DNA of 33,461 bases from assembly GCA_016927835.1 (NCBI GenBank), contig JAFGMA010000246.1:1-33461 (forward strand), written 5' to 3'. Source of the DNA: Candidatus Zhuqueibacterota bacterium (lineage in GTDB: Bacteria > Zhuqueibacterota > Zhuqueibacteria > Thermofontimicrobiales > Sulfurfontimicrobiaceae). The position numbers and the translations under genes were made by a program. Positions within the stretch are counted from its first letter, which is position 1. Every line of letters starts with the position of its first letter. The notes under the pieces were generated by a model, which was given only the letters and a program-made list of their open reading frames with translations, had not been told where the DNA came from and did no database searches. This document shows positions 1-9,158 of the stretch, piece after piece.

Positions 1-581
1 ACAATTCACACGGATTATAATTACCCTGGCATATTTTACGAATCAAGGAAGAATAATTTTGTGAGTACATAGTGCCCCTAAATTGAAGGTAACCAGAATC
101 CAAAGAATAATGTCGTTTCACGATTTTTGCAAACTTTATACCATGTAAATAATTCAATTAACTAATGCAATATGTTAATATAACCTTATAATAATTATTA
201 CAATAAACAGTGGCTCTAATTCTTATCTTTGTGTAACAGTTGTTTGTGCCTGAAACACTGTTTCAGTTTAACACATGGATTTTCCTCAACATTCGGGAAT
301 CCACCGGGAATTCATTTCTCGATCTTGCCTGTCGAAATAAATTTAATGATAGCGTTGCATTTTTAACTTCATGTTTAATATATTGCTTATCTTATCGCCT
401 TCCTGAGGTTGAATTTCATCTGCTTTCCAATAAGTTGCTTTTAGCGCGTTCAGGAAAAGGCATCAGACAGTTGTTCGTCCTGCCTTGATTCCATTTGCGC
501 CGGTTTCAATATTCCAGACACACAATGTCTGAAACCAAAATGGGTTTATTAGCAGGCGCCGAGCAAAGCCCGATTTTTGTA
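1..581. other. AT-rich intergenic region, no supported gene
   Basis: I see no convincing gene here. Short open frames exist (82 codons at 240-488 on +, 73 codons at 506-727 on -), but they lack a good ribosome binding site and a recognisable composition, and the second lies across the promoter at 582-610. The first 240 bases are strongly AT-rich, as expected of a spacer between operons. A small perfect hairpin at 250-266 is listed separately. Confidence 0.5.
250..266. repeat. small perfect inverted repeat (operator- or hairpin-like)
   Basis: CTGAAAC and GTTTCAG are perfect 7-base complements separated by ACT. The site lies about 330 bases upstream of the sigma-70-like promoter, so it could be a regulator site or an RNA hairpin of an upstream transcript. 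There is no T-tract beside it. Function unknown; such a short palindrome can occur by chance. Confidence 0.25.
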
Positions 582-610
582 TTGACAAGTAATTCTAATT
601 TTACTATATT
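582..610 (+). promoter_or_regulatory. sigma-70-type promoter upstream of the sugar isomerase gene
   Basis: TTGACA at 582-587 is a perfect -35 box. After exactly 17 bases comes TATATT at 605-610, one mismatch from the -10 consensus. Transcription would start near 617, leaving an untranslated leader of about 150 bases before the ATG at 766. This is the best housekeeping-type promoter I could find in the window. I saw no riboswitch-like structure in the leader. Confidence 0.6.
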
Positions 611-765
611 GTCGGATTCCAAAACCTGATCGCGCCTGTATGAAAATGGCGAATGCAAACCCATCCTTATGGGAGCGAATCCTTTACATGCTTCCCCGGA
701 TTCACAAAATTTGATGTCCAATTCCAAAACTCAATTACCTTTACCAAACTTGAAGGAAACAAATA

Positions 766-1521
766 ATGTCAAAATTACCGGTTGCTTTGCAGCTCTACAC
801 GATTCGTGATGAGATGAGTAAGAATTTTGTTGGTTCGATGAAAAAGGTTGCTAAAATGGGCTATGATGGTGTTGAACTCGCCGGTACGGGCGGATTATCT
901 GCGAAAGAACTCAAATCACTTCTCAAAGATTTGAATCTGATAATCGTCGGCAGCCATATCGGATACGACGCCCTTGAGAAAGATATGGACGAAGTTATTG
1001 CGTATAACCTTGCGCTTGGCAATCCATACATCGTATGTCCGGGCTTGCCCGAGAAATTCAGGCAGAATGCGGATGGCTGGCGCAAAGCCGGTGAAGCTTT
1101 CACCCAATTTGCATCTGCTCTCAAAAAGCACGGATTGAAATTTGCTTATCACAACCACGCTTTTGAATTCGAATCCGTCGCCGGAACAACCGGGTACAAT
1201 TTGCTGTTCGATGCTGCGGATCCTGAATTGGTCAAAGCTGAAGTCGATGTCTATTGGGTGCAGTACGGTGGCTATGATCCGGTCGAGCTCATCGCAAAAT
1301 TTGTAAACCGGGCACCGCTGCTGCATATTAAGGAAATGGCGGGCGATGCCGAACGCTCAATGACTGAAGTCGGAAACGGAATCATTGATTTCAAGGGTAT
1401 CTTCCGCGCCGCTGAAAAAGCAAAATCGGAGGCATACATTATCGAACAGGATACCTGCCAGCGACCAACATTGGAAAGCGCAAAAATCAGCCTGGATAAA
1501 ATGCGGGAATGGGGCTTATAA
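766..1521 (+). CDS. sugar phosphate isomerase/epimerase-like TIM-barrel protein
   Basis: This 251-residue protein has the xylose-isomerase-like TIM-barrel fold of AP_endonuc_2/IolE-type sugar isomerases and epimerases. The N-terminus (LQLYTIRDEM, residues 8-17) is typical of the family's first strand. Candidate metal and substrate residues are His129-His131 and Glu134 in YHNHAFEF, Asp161 in EVDVYWV, His187 in HIKEM, and Glu227 in IIEQD. No signal peptide is present, so it is probably cytoplasmic. The ATG is preceded by AAGGAAACAAATA, a good ribosome binding site, and by the promoter at 582-610. It probably acts on a sugar or polyol, but the substrate cannot be read from sequence. A non-enzymatic or dehydratase role, as in some relatives, is possible. 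Confidence 0.85.
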   Translation: MSKLPVALQLYTIRDEMSKNFVGSMKKVAKMGYDGVELAGTGGLSAKELKSLLKDLNLIIVGSHIGYDALEKDMDEVIAYNLALGNPYIVCPGLPEKFRQNADGWRKAGEAFTQFASALKKHGLKFAYHNHAFEFESVAGTTGYNLLFDAADPELVKAEVDVYWVQYGGYDPVELIAKFVNRAPLLHIKEMAGDAERSMTEVGNGIIDFKGIFRAAEKAKSEAYIIEQDTCQRPTLESAKISLDKMREWGL

Positions 1522-1526
1522 ACTTT

Positions 1527-1554
1527 GCCGATAATTTGAAGACGAGATATCGGC
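1527..1554 (+). other. stem-loop directly after the isomerase stop codon
   Basis: GCCGATA (1527-1533) and TATCGGC (1548-1554) are perfect 7-base complements around a 14-base loop, starting 6 bases after the stop codon. No T-tract follows, so this is not a classical intrinsic terminator. It may protect the 3' end of the message or be incidental. Confidence 0.25.
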
Positions 1555-1759
1555 GCCATGAAACAATCCGCAAAATCTGATGGAAATTTTGCATGAGAAC
1601 GGGAGTGCCGTGAGAAAGCATTTTTTCTTCACACATTCCCGTTCATTGCATCTTCCATCGATAACTCTTGAAATTTTTTGCACCAATTGAAAGCAAACTG
1701 GTAAATCCTTAAACCTCTGGCACAATGGGCACTAACTTTTTGCCAGGGAAAAAGAAGGC

Positions 1760-3994
1760 ATGAAACCAATGCGCGAAGCACCAATTTACCTCGATCATAA
1801 CGCCACAACGCCGATTGCACCCCAGGTCGCCGACGCAATGGTTCCGTATCTTCACGAGCATTTCGGAAATCCCTCAAGTTCGCACTGGTACGGGATTCAA
1901 GCCAAGAAGGCGGTCGAAAAAGCGCGCGGACAGCTAGCCCGGCTGCTGGGATGTGAGCCCGATGAAATTGTATTCACCAGCGGGGGCAGCGAATCAAATA
2001 ATTTTGCCATCATTGGTGTGGCACAAACTTACCGCAACCGGGGCAATCACATCATCACTTCCGCTATTGAACATCCGGCTGTGATTAATGTGTGCCGCTT
2101 TCTGCAGCAATCAGGATTTGAGGTAACCTATTTGCCGGTGGATAAATACGGTTGGCTAAACCCTGTCGATTTAAAATCAGCGATTAAGCCCGATACCCTG
2201 CTGATTTCGATCATGCATGCAAACAATGAGGTGGGCACGATTCAACCGATTCAGGAACTCGCTGATCTGGCAAAGGAGCACAATATTATCTTTCACACGG
2301 ACGCTGCCCAGTCAGTCGGGAAGATTCCCTGCAAAGTCCACGAGCTAAACGTGGATTTACTTTCAGTTGCCGGACATAAACTTTATGCACCCAAAGGAAT
2401 CGGGGCATTATTCATGAAGCGCGGCATTCAATTGAATCCGTTCATTCATGGCGCAGGGCACGAAACAGGACGCAGAGCAGGAACGGAAAATGTGTTGGAA
2501 ATTGTTGGTCTGGGTTCGGCGGCGGAACTTGCCGAACGCGAAATTGACACGCGAATTGAACATTCCTGTCAACTAAGGGAACGCTTGTGGCAGGGATTGA
2601 AATCAAATTTGCCGGAGCTGATTTTGAATGGGCATCCCGATAAGCGTCTGCCAAACACACTGAACGTAAGCATCCCCGACATCGATGCCAATACTTTGCT
2701 TTCTGAGCTTGACCAAATCGCTGCCTCGCCCGGAGCAGCGTGCCATTCGGATGTCGCAGAACCTTCACCAGTGTTGATGGCAATGGGCATATCAACCGAT
2801 TTAGCGCTCTCCACTATCCGCTTTTCCACGGGCAGATTAAACGATGAAGCACAAATCGATCGGGCGATTGAATTGATCTCCGACACGGTTAAACGCTTGA
2901 AGCCCGAAACCACCCAGGGCTGCCCAATTGCAATAAACGAATCGGAAATTAAACTCACCCATTTTACTCACGGGTTGGGCTGTGCCTGCAAATTGCGCCC
3001 GCAGAACTTGGAGCAAGTCTTGAAGGACCTTCCGATTCTGACCAATCCCGATATCCTTGTAGGCACCAACACCTCCGATGACGCAGCCATTTATCGCATA
3101 TCCGATCAGCAGGCAATCGTGCAAACAGTTGATTTTTTTACACCAATCGTCGATGATCCCTACCACTTCGGGGCAATCGCTGCTGCCAATTCATTGAGCG
3201 ATATTTACGCCATGGGCGGTAAACCATTATTCGCTCTAAATATTGTCGCGTTCCCTGAAAAACGGCTGCCGCTATCCATCCTGAAATCAATTCTGAAAGG
3301 TGCTTCCGACAAGGCTGCCGAGGCAGGAATTTCGATCATCGGCGGACACACGATTGAAGATGCAGAACCAAAATTCGGCTTGGCAGTTACAGGGCTGATA
3401 CATCCGGAAAAAATCATCAGCAATGCGACCGCGAAACCTGGTGATATGCTGATTTTAACGAAACCTATCGGACTCGGAATTCTCACTACCGCTCTGAAGC
3501 GCGGGCTCATCAAGAAAGAAACCGCCGAAACCGCAATCAATATTATGAGCACATTGAACCGCATCCCCGCCGAAGTGATGCAGCAATTTCCGGTGACGGC
3601 AGCCACCGATGTAACCGGATTCGGCTTAATGGGGCATCTGAAGGAGATGACAACTGGCAGCAACGTAACCGCTGAAATTTATTATGATGCCGTTCCGCTC
3701 ATCTCGGAAGCATTTTTGCTGGCAAATTCGGGTGTTATTCCCGGCGGTACCGAAGCTAATTATGAGTTCGTTAGCCAATATGTTGACTGGGATAATGCAA
3801 TTCCTCACGCCGGACGATATCTGCTGTGCGACGCTCAGACATCCGGTGGCTTGATCATTGCTGTGCCAAAATCGAAAGCACATTTATTGGTGGATGAACT
3901 CAGACGCGAAGGTGTCGATGATGCGGCGATCATCGGGCAAATTACCGGTGTCGGGAAAGGCAAAATAAAGGTCCATGCTAAAAAGAGCAATTGA
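1760..3994 (+). CDS. selD: cysteine desulfurase-selenophosphate synthetase fusion (NifS-SelD)
   Basis: Two enzymes are joined in one 744-residue frame. Residues 1-385 are a NifS/IscS-type PLP cysteine desulfurase: LDHNATTP at 11-18, His105, the PLP lysine Lys207 in AGHK, and a catalytic Cys328 in PGAACHSD. Residues 397-744 are SelD, the ATP-dependent selenide, water dikinase that makes selenophosphate. Its GLGCACK motif holds Cys408, Cys410 and Lys411, matching Cys17, Cys19 and Lys20 of E. coli SelD; the residue that is Sec in some SelD proteins is Cys here. GTNTSDDAA and the conserved SDIYAMGGKP block follow. The likely role is to mobilise selenium from selenocysteine and pass it directly to SelD. 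NifS-SelD fusions have been reported in other bacteria. Start choice is uncertain: ATG 1760 has AGAAGG too close, while ATG 1769 has better spacing. Confidence 0.93.
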   Translation: MKPMREAPIYLDHNATTPIAPQVADAMVPYLHEHFGNPSSSHWYGIQAKKAVEKARGQLARLLGCEPDEIVFTSGGSESNNFAIIGVAQTYRNRGNHIITSAIEHPAVINVCRFLQQSGFEVTYLPVDKYGWLNPVDLKSAIKPDTLLISIMHANNEVGTIQPIQELADLAKEHNIIFHTDAAQSVGKIPCKVHELNVDLLSVAGHKLYAPKGIGALFMKRGIQLNPFIHGAGHETGRRAGTENVLEIVGLGSAAELAEREIDTRIEHSCQLRERLWQGLKSNLPELILNGHPDKRLPNTLNVSIPDIDANTLLSELDQIAASPGAACHSDVAEPSPVLMAMGISTDLALSTIRFSTGRLNDEAQIDRAIELISDTVKRLKPETTQGCPIAINESEIKLTHFTHGLGCACKLRPQNLEQVLKDLPILTNPDILVGTNTSDDAAIYRISDQQAIVQTVDFFTPIVDDPYHFGAIAAANSLSDIYAMGGKPLFALNIVAFPEKRLPLSILKSILKGASDKAAEAGISIIGGHTIEDAEPKFGLAVTGLIHPEKIISNATAKPGDMLILTKPIGLGILTTALKRGLIKKETAETAINIMSTLNRIPAEVMQQFPVTAATDVTGFGLMGHLKEMTTGSNVTAEIYYDAVPLISEAFLLANSGVIPGGTEANYEFVSQYVDWDNAIPHAGRYLLCDAQTSGGLIIAVPKSKAHLLVDELRREGVDDAAIIGQITGVGKGKIKVHAKKSN

Positions 3995-4087
3995 TGTCAC
4001 CGATTTTTGCCTTTGAAATTAGAGGTTCCCTTTTGAAATTTCAAGTTTTTAAAAACACAGAATACATAATTGAAGAGATCTGGAATT

Positions 4088-4630
4088 ATGCATTTCACGA
4101 TATCCCCACGGTTCAAAAGAGCTTTAATCGAAGCCTTGCTCATTTCAATACTCGCCAGTTTTTCAGCAATATTTTTCAATACTTTTTCTGACAACCGGCT
4201 TCCCCTGGTTGCGCAACCGCGTGAGTTGAAACACGCAGCGGACACGATGATGAGTAGCGATGCTGACAGTCAGCAAATTTCGGGTGACAGTTTCAACGAA
4301 CCCCTGGTCATTTCGATCGATCAGGCATACAAGCTGTTTCTATCTAAAAAGGTGTTATTCATCGACGCCCGAAATGCAGATTTATTCGCAATGGGTCATA
4401 TTGAAGGGGCTATGAATGTTCCCTGGCATGGTCCCGAAGCAAAAGTTCAGCTGCCCGATACCTTATCCAGGAGCCGGCGTATCATCACCTATTGTGAAGG
4501 ACCAGAATGCGACAGCGCCGTCGAACTGGCTTATTTCTTATTTGATATCGAATTCTACCGGGTACAAATCTTTCGTGAAGGCTGGGCAGCATGGGAGCGG
4601 AAGAACTACCCGTCAAAGCAGGCAAATTGA
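4088..4630 (+). CDS. membrane-anchored rhodanese-like protein
   Basis: The protein has 180 residues from ATG 4088, which has GAAGAG about 13 bases upstream; a TTG at 4070 would add six residues. A hydrophobic segment at about residues 11-32 should anchor it to the inner membrane, with the rest outside. Residues 75-175 form a rhodanese domain: FIDARNADLFAMGHIEGAMNVP, the active loop YCEGPECD with Cys136, then the helix and strand up to FREGWAAWE. Rhodaneses move sulfane sulfur or act as regulatory thiol domains. The gene sits 93 bases after nifS-selD and 13 bases before a MauE/DoxX-like gene. From memory, a rhodanese beside a DoxX/MauE protein is a recurring pair in several phyla. Involvement in sulfur or selenium handling is suggested only by position. 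Confidence 0.8.
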   Translation: MHFTISPRFKRALIEALLISILASFSAIFFNTFSDNRLPLVAQPRELKHAADTMMSSDADSQQISGDSFNEPLVISIDQAYKLFLSKKVLFIDARNADLFAMGHIEGAMNVPWHGPEAKVQLPDTLSRSRRIITYCEGPECDSAVELAYFLFDIEFYRVQIFREGWAAWERKNYPSKQAN

Positions 4631-4643
4631 TTCGGAGTAAATT

Positions 4644-5114
4644 ATGAAGCCCTTCATCAATAAAGTTGTTGACAGCAAAACTCTTTTTATCTGCTTCCGT
4701 TTGTTTCTGGGATTTATTTTTATATACGCCAGTATCGGCAAAATTCAGAACCCTGCGCTGTTCGCAGAGGTGATTGAAAATTACAAAATCCTGCCATATT
4801 CGCTCATCAATCTGTTCGCGCTTCTGCTGCCATGGCTCGAATTCATTTGCGGATTATTACTGATTTTGGGATTGTGTGTCAGGGGCAGCAGTCTGATTTT
4901 ATTAGGATTATTATGTATTTTCACCATCGCGATTGCCATTAATGTCATTCGAGGTGTGGATATTACATGTGGCTGCAAAACACCCTGGGAAAAAATGGAT
5001 CGAATCAGCTTTCAGAAATTAGCCGAAGAAATCGGTTTCATATTGCTCGCGCTTCAAGTGTTTTTTCATCGATCTTGTTTCCTCACCGTTGACAAATTTT
5101 TTAATAAATCATAA
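4644..5114 (+). CDS. MauE/DoxX-family four-helix membrane protein
   Basis: This 156-residue protein has four predicted transmembrane segments, roughly at residues 13-34, 54-78, 82-102 and 124-142. The first helix has the DoxX/MauE pattern FRLFLGFIFIYASIGKIQNP. A Cys-Gly-Cys motif at 109-111, in the loop before the last helix, resembles the conserved CGC of MauE-type proteins, which are linked to disulfide chemistry. The ATG has GGAG 8 bases upstream (GGAGTAAATT), and the gap to the rhodanese gene is 13 bases, so the two are surely co-transcribed. A joint role in periplasmic thiol or sulfur redox chemistry is plausible but not shown. Confidence 0.78.
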   Translation: MKPFINKVVDSKTLFICFRLFLGFIFIYASIGKIQNPALFAEVIENYKILPYSLINLFALLLPWLEFICGLLLILGLCVRGSSLILLGLLCIFTIAIAINVIRGVDITCGCKTPWEKMDRISFQKLAEEIGFILLALQVFFHRSCFLTVDKFFNKS

Positions 5115-5498
5115 TCCGCCGCCAGCACCATCCCCTTCTTAAATATGCAGCCCATTTTTAAAATCAACTGTGTTTTTATATGTCAGATATTTCCATATTT
5201 TAGTTTCTTAAATAATATATCATCGTTATTCCTTCCCAACTTGTTGTGTATGACACAAAGTAATTTAGCACCTGAATATTTTATCAAATTTATGCCAATC
5301 TGACATAGCCTCTTTTTTGAATTTATGAATCCGTTCGGAACCCATCACAGGATTAACAATGTTAAGTCTTTCAAATTTATGTGATTAAATAATAAGGATT
5401 TTCCCTGTCTGGTTCAACATAATTCCTGGCACAGAATTTGAAAAAATGGTAGCCAAAATATTTAACCGGTAATTTCCGGGAAAAGGAGATGATAAAAA
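5115..5498. other. intergenic region upstream of clpB
   Basis: This is 384 bases without a gene. It is AT-rich and holds the leader of clpB. I searched for a CIRCE element (TTAGCACTC spaced from its complement) and found none. TTAGCACC at about 5256-5263 resembles only half of one, with no partner. A sigma-54-like match at 5427-5441 and a strong AAGGAGAT binding site at 5483-5490 lie at the downstream end. No terminator hairpin was seen after the MauE-like gene. Confidence 0.5.
5427..5443 (+). promoter_or_regulatory. possible sigma-54 (-24/-12) promoter of clpB
   Basis: TGGCAC at 5427-5432, five bases, then TTGA at 5438-5441 matches the sigma-54 layout TGGCAC-N5-TTGC in spacing. However, the highly conserved C of the -12 GC dinucleotide is A. 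Transcription would start about 45 bases before the ATG. This would be an unusual control for a heat-shock gene, and the match could be chance. Confidence 0.27.
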
Positions 5499-8132
5499 AT
5501 GAATCTGGATAAATTAACACTCAAAGCCCAAAACGCCATGATGGGAGCGCAAACCCTGGCGCAGGAACAGGGACAGCAGCAAATTGAAGTCGAGCATTTG
5601 CTGCTGGTGATGCTCGAAGATACCGAAGGTGTTCCCCTGGCAATCCTGAATAAGATAGGTGCAAATACTGACCTGATTCGTAAGCGTCTTCAAGAAGAAC
5701 TGCGCCGCTTGCCAAAAATATCGGGCAGCGGTGCTATCGGCAATATTTATATTTCGCAGAGATTAAACGCTGTGTTGACCGGCGCTTTGAATGAAATGCG
5801 CCAACTCCACGATGAATTTATCAGCACAGAACATTTGCTGCTCGCCATCACCGATGAAAAAGGCGGGGCGTCTACCGCTATCTTAAAATCGCAGGGCGTT
5901 ACCAAAGAAGCGATACTCCACGTCCTCAAAGAGATCCGGGGATCGCAGCGCGTTGTCGATCGGGATCCCGAAAGCAAATACCAGGCGTTGGAGCGATTCG
6001 GTCGCGATTTAACGCATTTCGCGCGTTTGGGTAAATTGGATCCCGTCATCGGCAGGGATGACGAAATCCGCCGGTCGATTCAGGTGCTTTCCCGCCGCAC
6101 AAAAAATAACCCGGTACTCGTTGGGGATCCCGGTGTCGGCAAGACAGCGCTGGTGGAAGGCATTGCCCAGCGCATCGCCAACGGTGATGTGCCGGAAGGC
6201 TTGAAAAATAAAAAAGTTATTCAACTCGACATGGGCGCTTTGATTGCCGGTGCAAAATTTCGCGGCGAGTTCGAGGAACGATTGAAAGCAGTCCTGAAGG
6301 AGATTCAGGAAGCCGAGGGAGCGGTTATTCTGTTTATCGATGAATTACACACCATCGTCGGAGCCGGCAAAGCTGATGGTGCGGTGGATGCCGGAAACAT
6401 GCTCAAACCCATGTTGGCTCGCGGTGAATTGCGCCTCATCGGTGCAACCACCATGGACGAATATCGCAAATATATCGAAAAAGATAAAGCCCTCGAGCGC
6501 CGCTTCCAACCGGTCATGGTTGATGAGCCATCGGTCGAAGATACCATTTCGATCTTGCGCGGACTCAAAGAGCGCTATGAGGTACATCACGGTGTTCGCA
6601 TCTCCGATTCCGCCATAGTTGCCGCTGCTATACTTTCTCAACGTTACATCAGCGAACGTTTTTTGCCCGACAAGGCGATCGATCTCATCGATGAAGCCGC
6701 AGCAAAATTGCGAACTGAAATTGACTCCATGCCCGAAGTGATCGACGAAATCGAGCGACGCATAAAACAATTGGAAATTGAACAAGTCGCCTTGAAAAAG
6801 GAAAATGATGCTGCATCTAAAGAACGGCTTTCGAAATTGCGCGAAGAATTGGCTAATTTAAAAGAACAATCCGCCCAATTAAAAGCCCGCTGGCAAATTG
6901 AGAAAGATACGATCAAAGCCATTCGCTCGATTAAAGAACAAATCGAGCAGGTGCGCATCGCCACGGAAAAAGCTGAACGCGACGGTGATTTGAATCGCGC
7001 CGCCGAATTGAAGTACGGACGATCAAACGAATTGAACGCCCAACTGGAAAAACTGAATATCAGACTGAATGAAATCCATCAAAACGGAATCCTGCTAAAA
7101 GAAGAAGTGGGTGAAGATGATATTGCGGAAATTATTTCGCGCTGGACAGGCATCCCGGTGAGCAAGATGCTCGAGAGCGAAAAACAGAAAATTTTGAAAA
7201 TGGCAGATCGATTGCGCCAGCGTGTCGTCGGACAGGATGAAGCTATCGATGCCGTTTCGTTTGCGGTAAGGCGATCGCGCGCCGGCTTGAGCGAAGAAAA
7301 CCGACCCATTGGTTCGTTTATCTTTATGGGGCCAACCGGCGTCGGAAAAACCGAACTGGCGCGTGCGCTGGCTGAATTCCTGTTCGATGATGAGAATGCC
7401 ATTGTCCGTATCGACATGTCGGAATATATGGAGCAGTTCAGCGTCTCTCGACTGATCGGCGCTCCCCCGGGATACGTGGGATACGATGAAGGCGGGCAGT
7501 TGACCGAAGCCATTCGACGCCGACCGTTTTCGGTGGTACTGCTCGATGAAATTGAAAAAGCACATCCTGAGGTATTCAATATTTTGCTGCAGGTCCTCGA
7601 TGACGGACGCCTCACCGACAGCCAGGGACATGTGGTGAATTTCAAGAACTCGATCATTCTGATGACCTCCAATCTTGGCGCTAACCGAGTCATGGCGCGC
7701 TTTCAAAATATGACAGCTGAAACCGGGGAAAAAATTTACGACGAGACGCGAAATGAATTACTGCAGCTTTTGCGTCAACGATTGCGTCCCGAATTTCTCA
7801 ATCGAATCGATGAAATCATCGTGTTCCATCCGCTTTCACCGGAGCATATTCGGCAGATCGCCGGAATCCAGTTCGAGCGCGTGATTCTCAAGGCACTGAA
7901 TCGGCAGGGCATGTCTGCTGAATTGACTGAAAGCGCCGTCAATTACTTGGCAAAAACCGGGTATGATCCCGTATTCGGCGCCCGACCCCTGAAGCGCCTG
8001 ATTCAGCGCGAATTGATAAACGAGCTCTCAACCCGAATTCTCGAAGGCGCATTCAAGAAAGGCGATACCATTCGCATCGATTCCAAAGGCGATGGGTTGA
8101 TCTATCAAACGATTGAATCGAGCGCCTCTTGA
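5499..8132 (+). CDS. clpB: ATP-dependent chaperone ClpB (Hsp100 disaggregase)
   Basis: ClpB forms a cytoplasmic hexamer that pulls proteins out of aggregates together with DnaK. The 877-residue length is typical. The N-domain covers residues 1-150. NBD1 has Walker A GDPGVGKT at 209-216 and Walker B with FIDELHT. A long charged coiled-coil middle domain lies at about 410-535. NBD2 has Walker A GPTGVGKT at 611-618 and Walker [11 protein letters not shown]. The C-terminal domain begins after the NRIDEIIVF sensor region. The coiled-coil middle domain separates ClpB from ClpA and ClpX, which lack it, and no ClpC-type zinc finger or UVR signature was seen. The start is supported by AAGGAGAT at 5483-5490. 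A single long open frame with no odd features. The next gene is a thioredoxin, separated by a palindromic repeat. Confidence 0.97.
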   Translation: MNLDKLTLKAQNAMMGAQTLAQEQGQQQIEVEHLLLVMLEDTEGVPLAILNKIGANTDLIRKRLQEELRRLPKISGSGAIGNIYISQRLNAVLTGALNEMRQLHDEFISTEHLLLAITDEKGGASTAILKSQGVTKEAILHVLKEIRGSQRVVDRDPESKYQALERFGRDLTHFARLGKLDPVIGRDDEIRRSIQVLSRRTKNNPVLVGDPGVGKTALVEGIAQRIANGDVPEGLKNKKVIQLDMGALIAGAKFRGEFEERLKAVLKEIQEAEGAVILFIDELHTIVGAGKADGAVDAGNMLKPMLARGELRLIGATTMDEYRKYIEKDKALERRFQPVMVDEPSVEDTISILRGLKERYEVHHGVRISDSAIVAAAILSQRYISERFLPDKAIDLIDEAAAKLRTEIDSMPEVIDEIERRIKQLEIEQVALKKENDAASKERLSKLREELANLKEQSAQLKARWQIEKDTIKAIRSIKEQIEQVRIATEKAERDGDLNRAAELKYGRSNELNAQLEKLNIRLNEIHQNGILLKEEVGEDDIAEIISRWTGIPVSKMLESEKQKILKMADRLRQRVVGQDEAIDAVSFAVRRSRAGLSEENRPIGSFIFMGPTGVGKTELARALAEFLFDDENAIVRIDMSEYMEQFSVSRLIGAPPGYVGYDEGGQLTEAIRRRPFSVVLLDEIEKAHPEVFNILLQVLDDGRLTDSQGHVVNFKNSIILMTSNLGANRVMARFQNMTAETGEKIYDETRNELLQLLRQRLRPEFLNRIDEIIVFHPLSPEHIRQIAGIQFERVILKALNRQGMSAELTESAVNYLAKTGYDPVFGARPLKRLIQRELINELSTRILEGAFKKGDTIRIDSKGDGLIYQTIESSAS

Positions 8133-8150
8133 GCGCTCACCGGCAAATTT

Positions 8151-8543
8151 CGTGGGATTCCTGCATCCGCAGTCATTTTTCAAGGGGTATTCAATTGACT
8201 ATCTGAGTTTAATTTATAGAACACCGATGAAACGGATTAAGCGGATTTGTACTGATTTTTATCAACTTAAATGAATCTATTTATTTCAAATCTATTCTCA
8301 AATCGCAAAGCTAATGATGGCAATACAGTGTTAGTAATTTTGATTTTGTCTTTGATAAAATTCATTCGTTTTTATAGATGCAAATAAAAAAATCCGCTAA
8401 AATCCGTTTCGTCCGTTTAATCTGTGTTCTCAATCTCTTTTAACGTAAAATTAATCATGGCTGAAAAATGGTTGCATCCGCGGAATTGTCACCTGTTGAA
8501 TCATTTATTTGCGTATGAAAATCCGGGATGCCGGAATCCCACG
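8151..8543. repeat. nested palindromic repeat element between clpB and trx
   Basis: Outer arms CGTGGGATTCCTGCATCC (8151-8168) and GGATGCCGGAATCCCACG (8526-8543) are inverted complements with 17 of 18 matches. Inside them lies a second, longer inverted pair (8219-8429). The whole 393-base stretch has no coding frame. The structure suggests a non-autonomous mobile or dispersed palindromic element (MITE- or REP-like), perhaps one inserted within another. No target duplication was obvious. Confidence 0.6.
8219..8429. repeat. inner inverted repeat (about 42-base imperfect arms)
   Basis: The left arm begins GAACACCGATGAAACGGATT at 8219 and runs to about 8260. The right arm (8386-8429) reads as its inverted, imperfect copy, ending CCGTTTAATCTGTGTTC. 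From memory, dispersed repeats built around ACAGATTAAACGGA and AAATCCGC-type words occur in intergenic spacers of many environmental bacteria. About 125 bases of AT-rich sequence separate the arms. The transcript could fold into a very long hairpin between clpB and the thioredoxin gene. Confidence 0.65.
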
Positions 8544-8597
8544 CTAATCATTTGATACGAAAATATAAAAACACATACCTTAAAAAAGGAAAAAAAC

Positions 8598-8933
8598 ATG
8601 CAAACTCAAACCCCTCCGTTACCGAAATCATTCGAACAACTCATCCGGCAATCGGAAAAACCAATTTTAGTAGATTTTTGGGCAGAATGGTGTGGTCCCT
8701 GCCGGATGGTTTCGCCGGCAATTCAGCGCATTGCGGGTGAATTCAAAGGCAGCTTATTGGTCATTAAGGTAAATGTCGATGAAAAACCGCATATTGCCTC
8801 GCAGTATCAGATTCAGAGCATCCCGACGATCATGATGTTCCACCGCGGACAGGTCACCATGCGCCAGACCGGCGCGTTGCCTTATGAAATGCTCCGTCAG
8901 GAAGTCGAGAAGAAACTGATGTCAGTTCAATGA
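8598..8933 (+). CDS. trxA: thioredoxin
   Basis: A 111-residue single-domain thioredoxin, a cytoplasmic dithiol reductant kept reduced by thioredoxin reductase. The canonical active site WCGPC holds Cys32 and Cys35 within VDFWAEWCGPCRMVSP. VNVDEKPHIASQY is the usual second helix/strand stretch, and the cis-proline is Pro76 in SIPTIMMF. No signal peptide. The start has AAAAAAGG about 8 bases upstream. It follows clpB on the same strand, but 465 bases of repeat-bearing spacer lie between them, so separate transcription is likely. A housekeeping trxA versus a paralogue cannot be told apart from this window. Confidence 0.93.
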   Translation: MQTQTPPLPKSFEQLIRQSEKPILVDFWAEWCGPCRMVSPAIQRIAGEFKGSLLVIKVNVDEKPHIASQYQIQSIPTIMMFHRGQVTMRQTGALPYEMLRQEVEKKLMSVQ

Positions 8934-8975
8934 TTCTTTTTGGACGGAGCGCCTAGTAATTTCATGTATTTGAAA

Positions 8976-8994
8976 GGATCGTGTGATCCGTTTT
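8976..8994 (+). terminator. weak terminator-like hairpin after trx
   Basis: GGATC (8976-8980) and GATCC (8985-8989) form a 5-bp stem with loop GTGT, followed by GTTTT. It lies 43 bases after the thioredoxin stop. The stem is short and the T-run brief, so this is a weak candidate for an intrinsic terminator. Confidence 0.3.
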
Positions 8995-9158
8995 CTGCAC
9001 TCGGCAGGCATATTTCATTTAAAATAAAAAAGGACAGGAATGGATTGAAGCCAACAACATCGTATGTTGTAAGGGAGGTGTGGCTGGCATTAATCGAAAA
9101 TGGTTGATTTTGAAGTTGGAATTTTATTCACAGTTTTAATGATCACCCCGCCATTCCG

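Noticed and set aside
240..488. 82-codon open frame upstream of the isomerase
   Set aside because: Non-ATG start, no binding site, no recognisable motif; it looks like chance in a spacer.
506..727. 73-codon frame on the minus strand
   Set aside because: It lies across the good sigma-70 promoter of the isomerase gene and has no family features.
2960..3010. Selenocysteine in SelD
   Set aside because: The active-site position is an ordinary Cys codon (TGT) followed by GCC TGC; no in-frame TGA is present.
5115..5498. CIRCE operator in front of clpB
   Set aside because: Only a partial half-site was seen and no inverted partner at the required spacing.
7079..7706. Frames of about 200 codons antisense to clpB
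   Set aside because: They are shadows of the strongly conserved NBD2 coding sequence; their composition follows the clpB codons.
9054..9070. Hairpin ACAACAT-CGT-ATGTTGT as a terminator
   Set aside because: A perfect 7-bp stem, but there is no T-tract on either strand, so terminator function is not supported.
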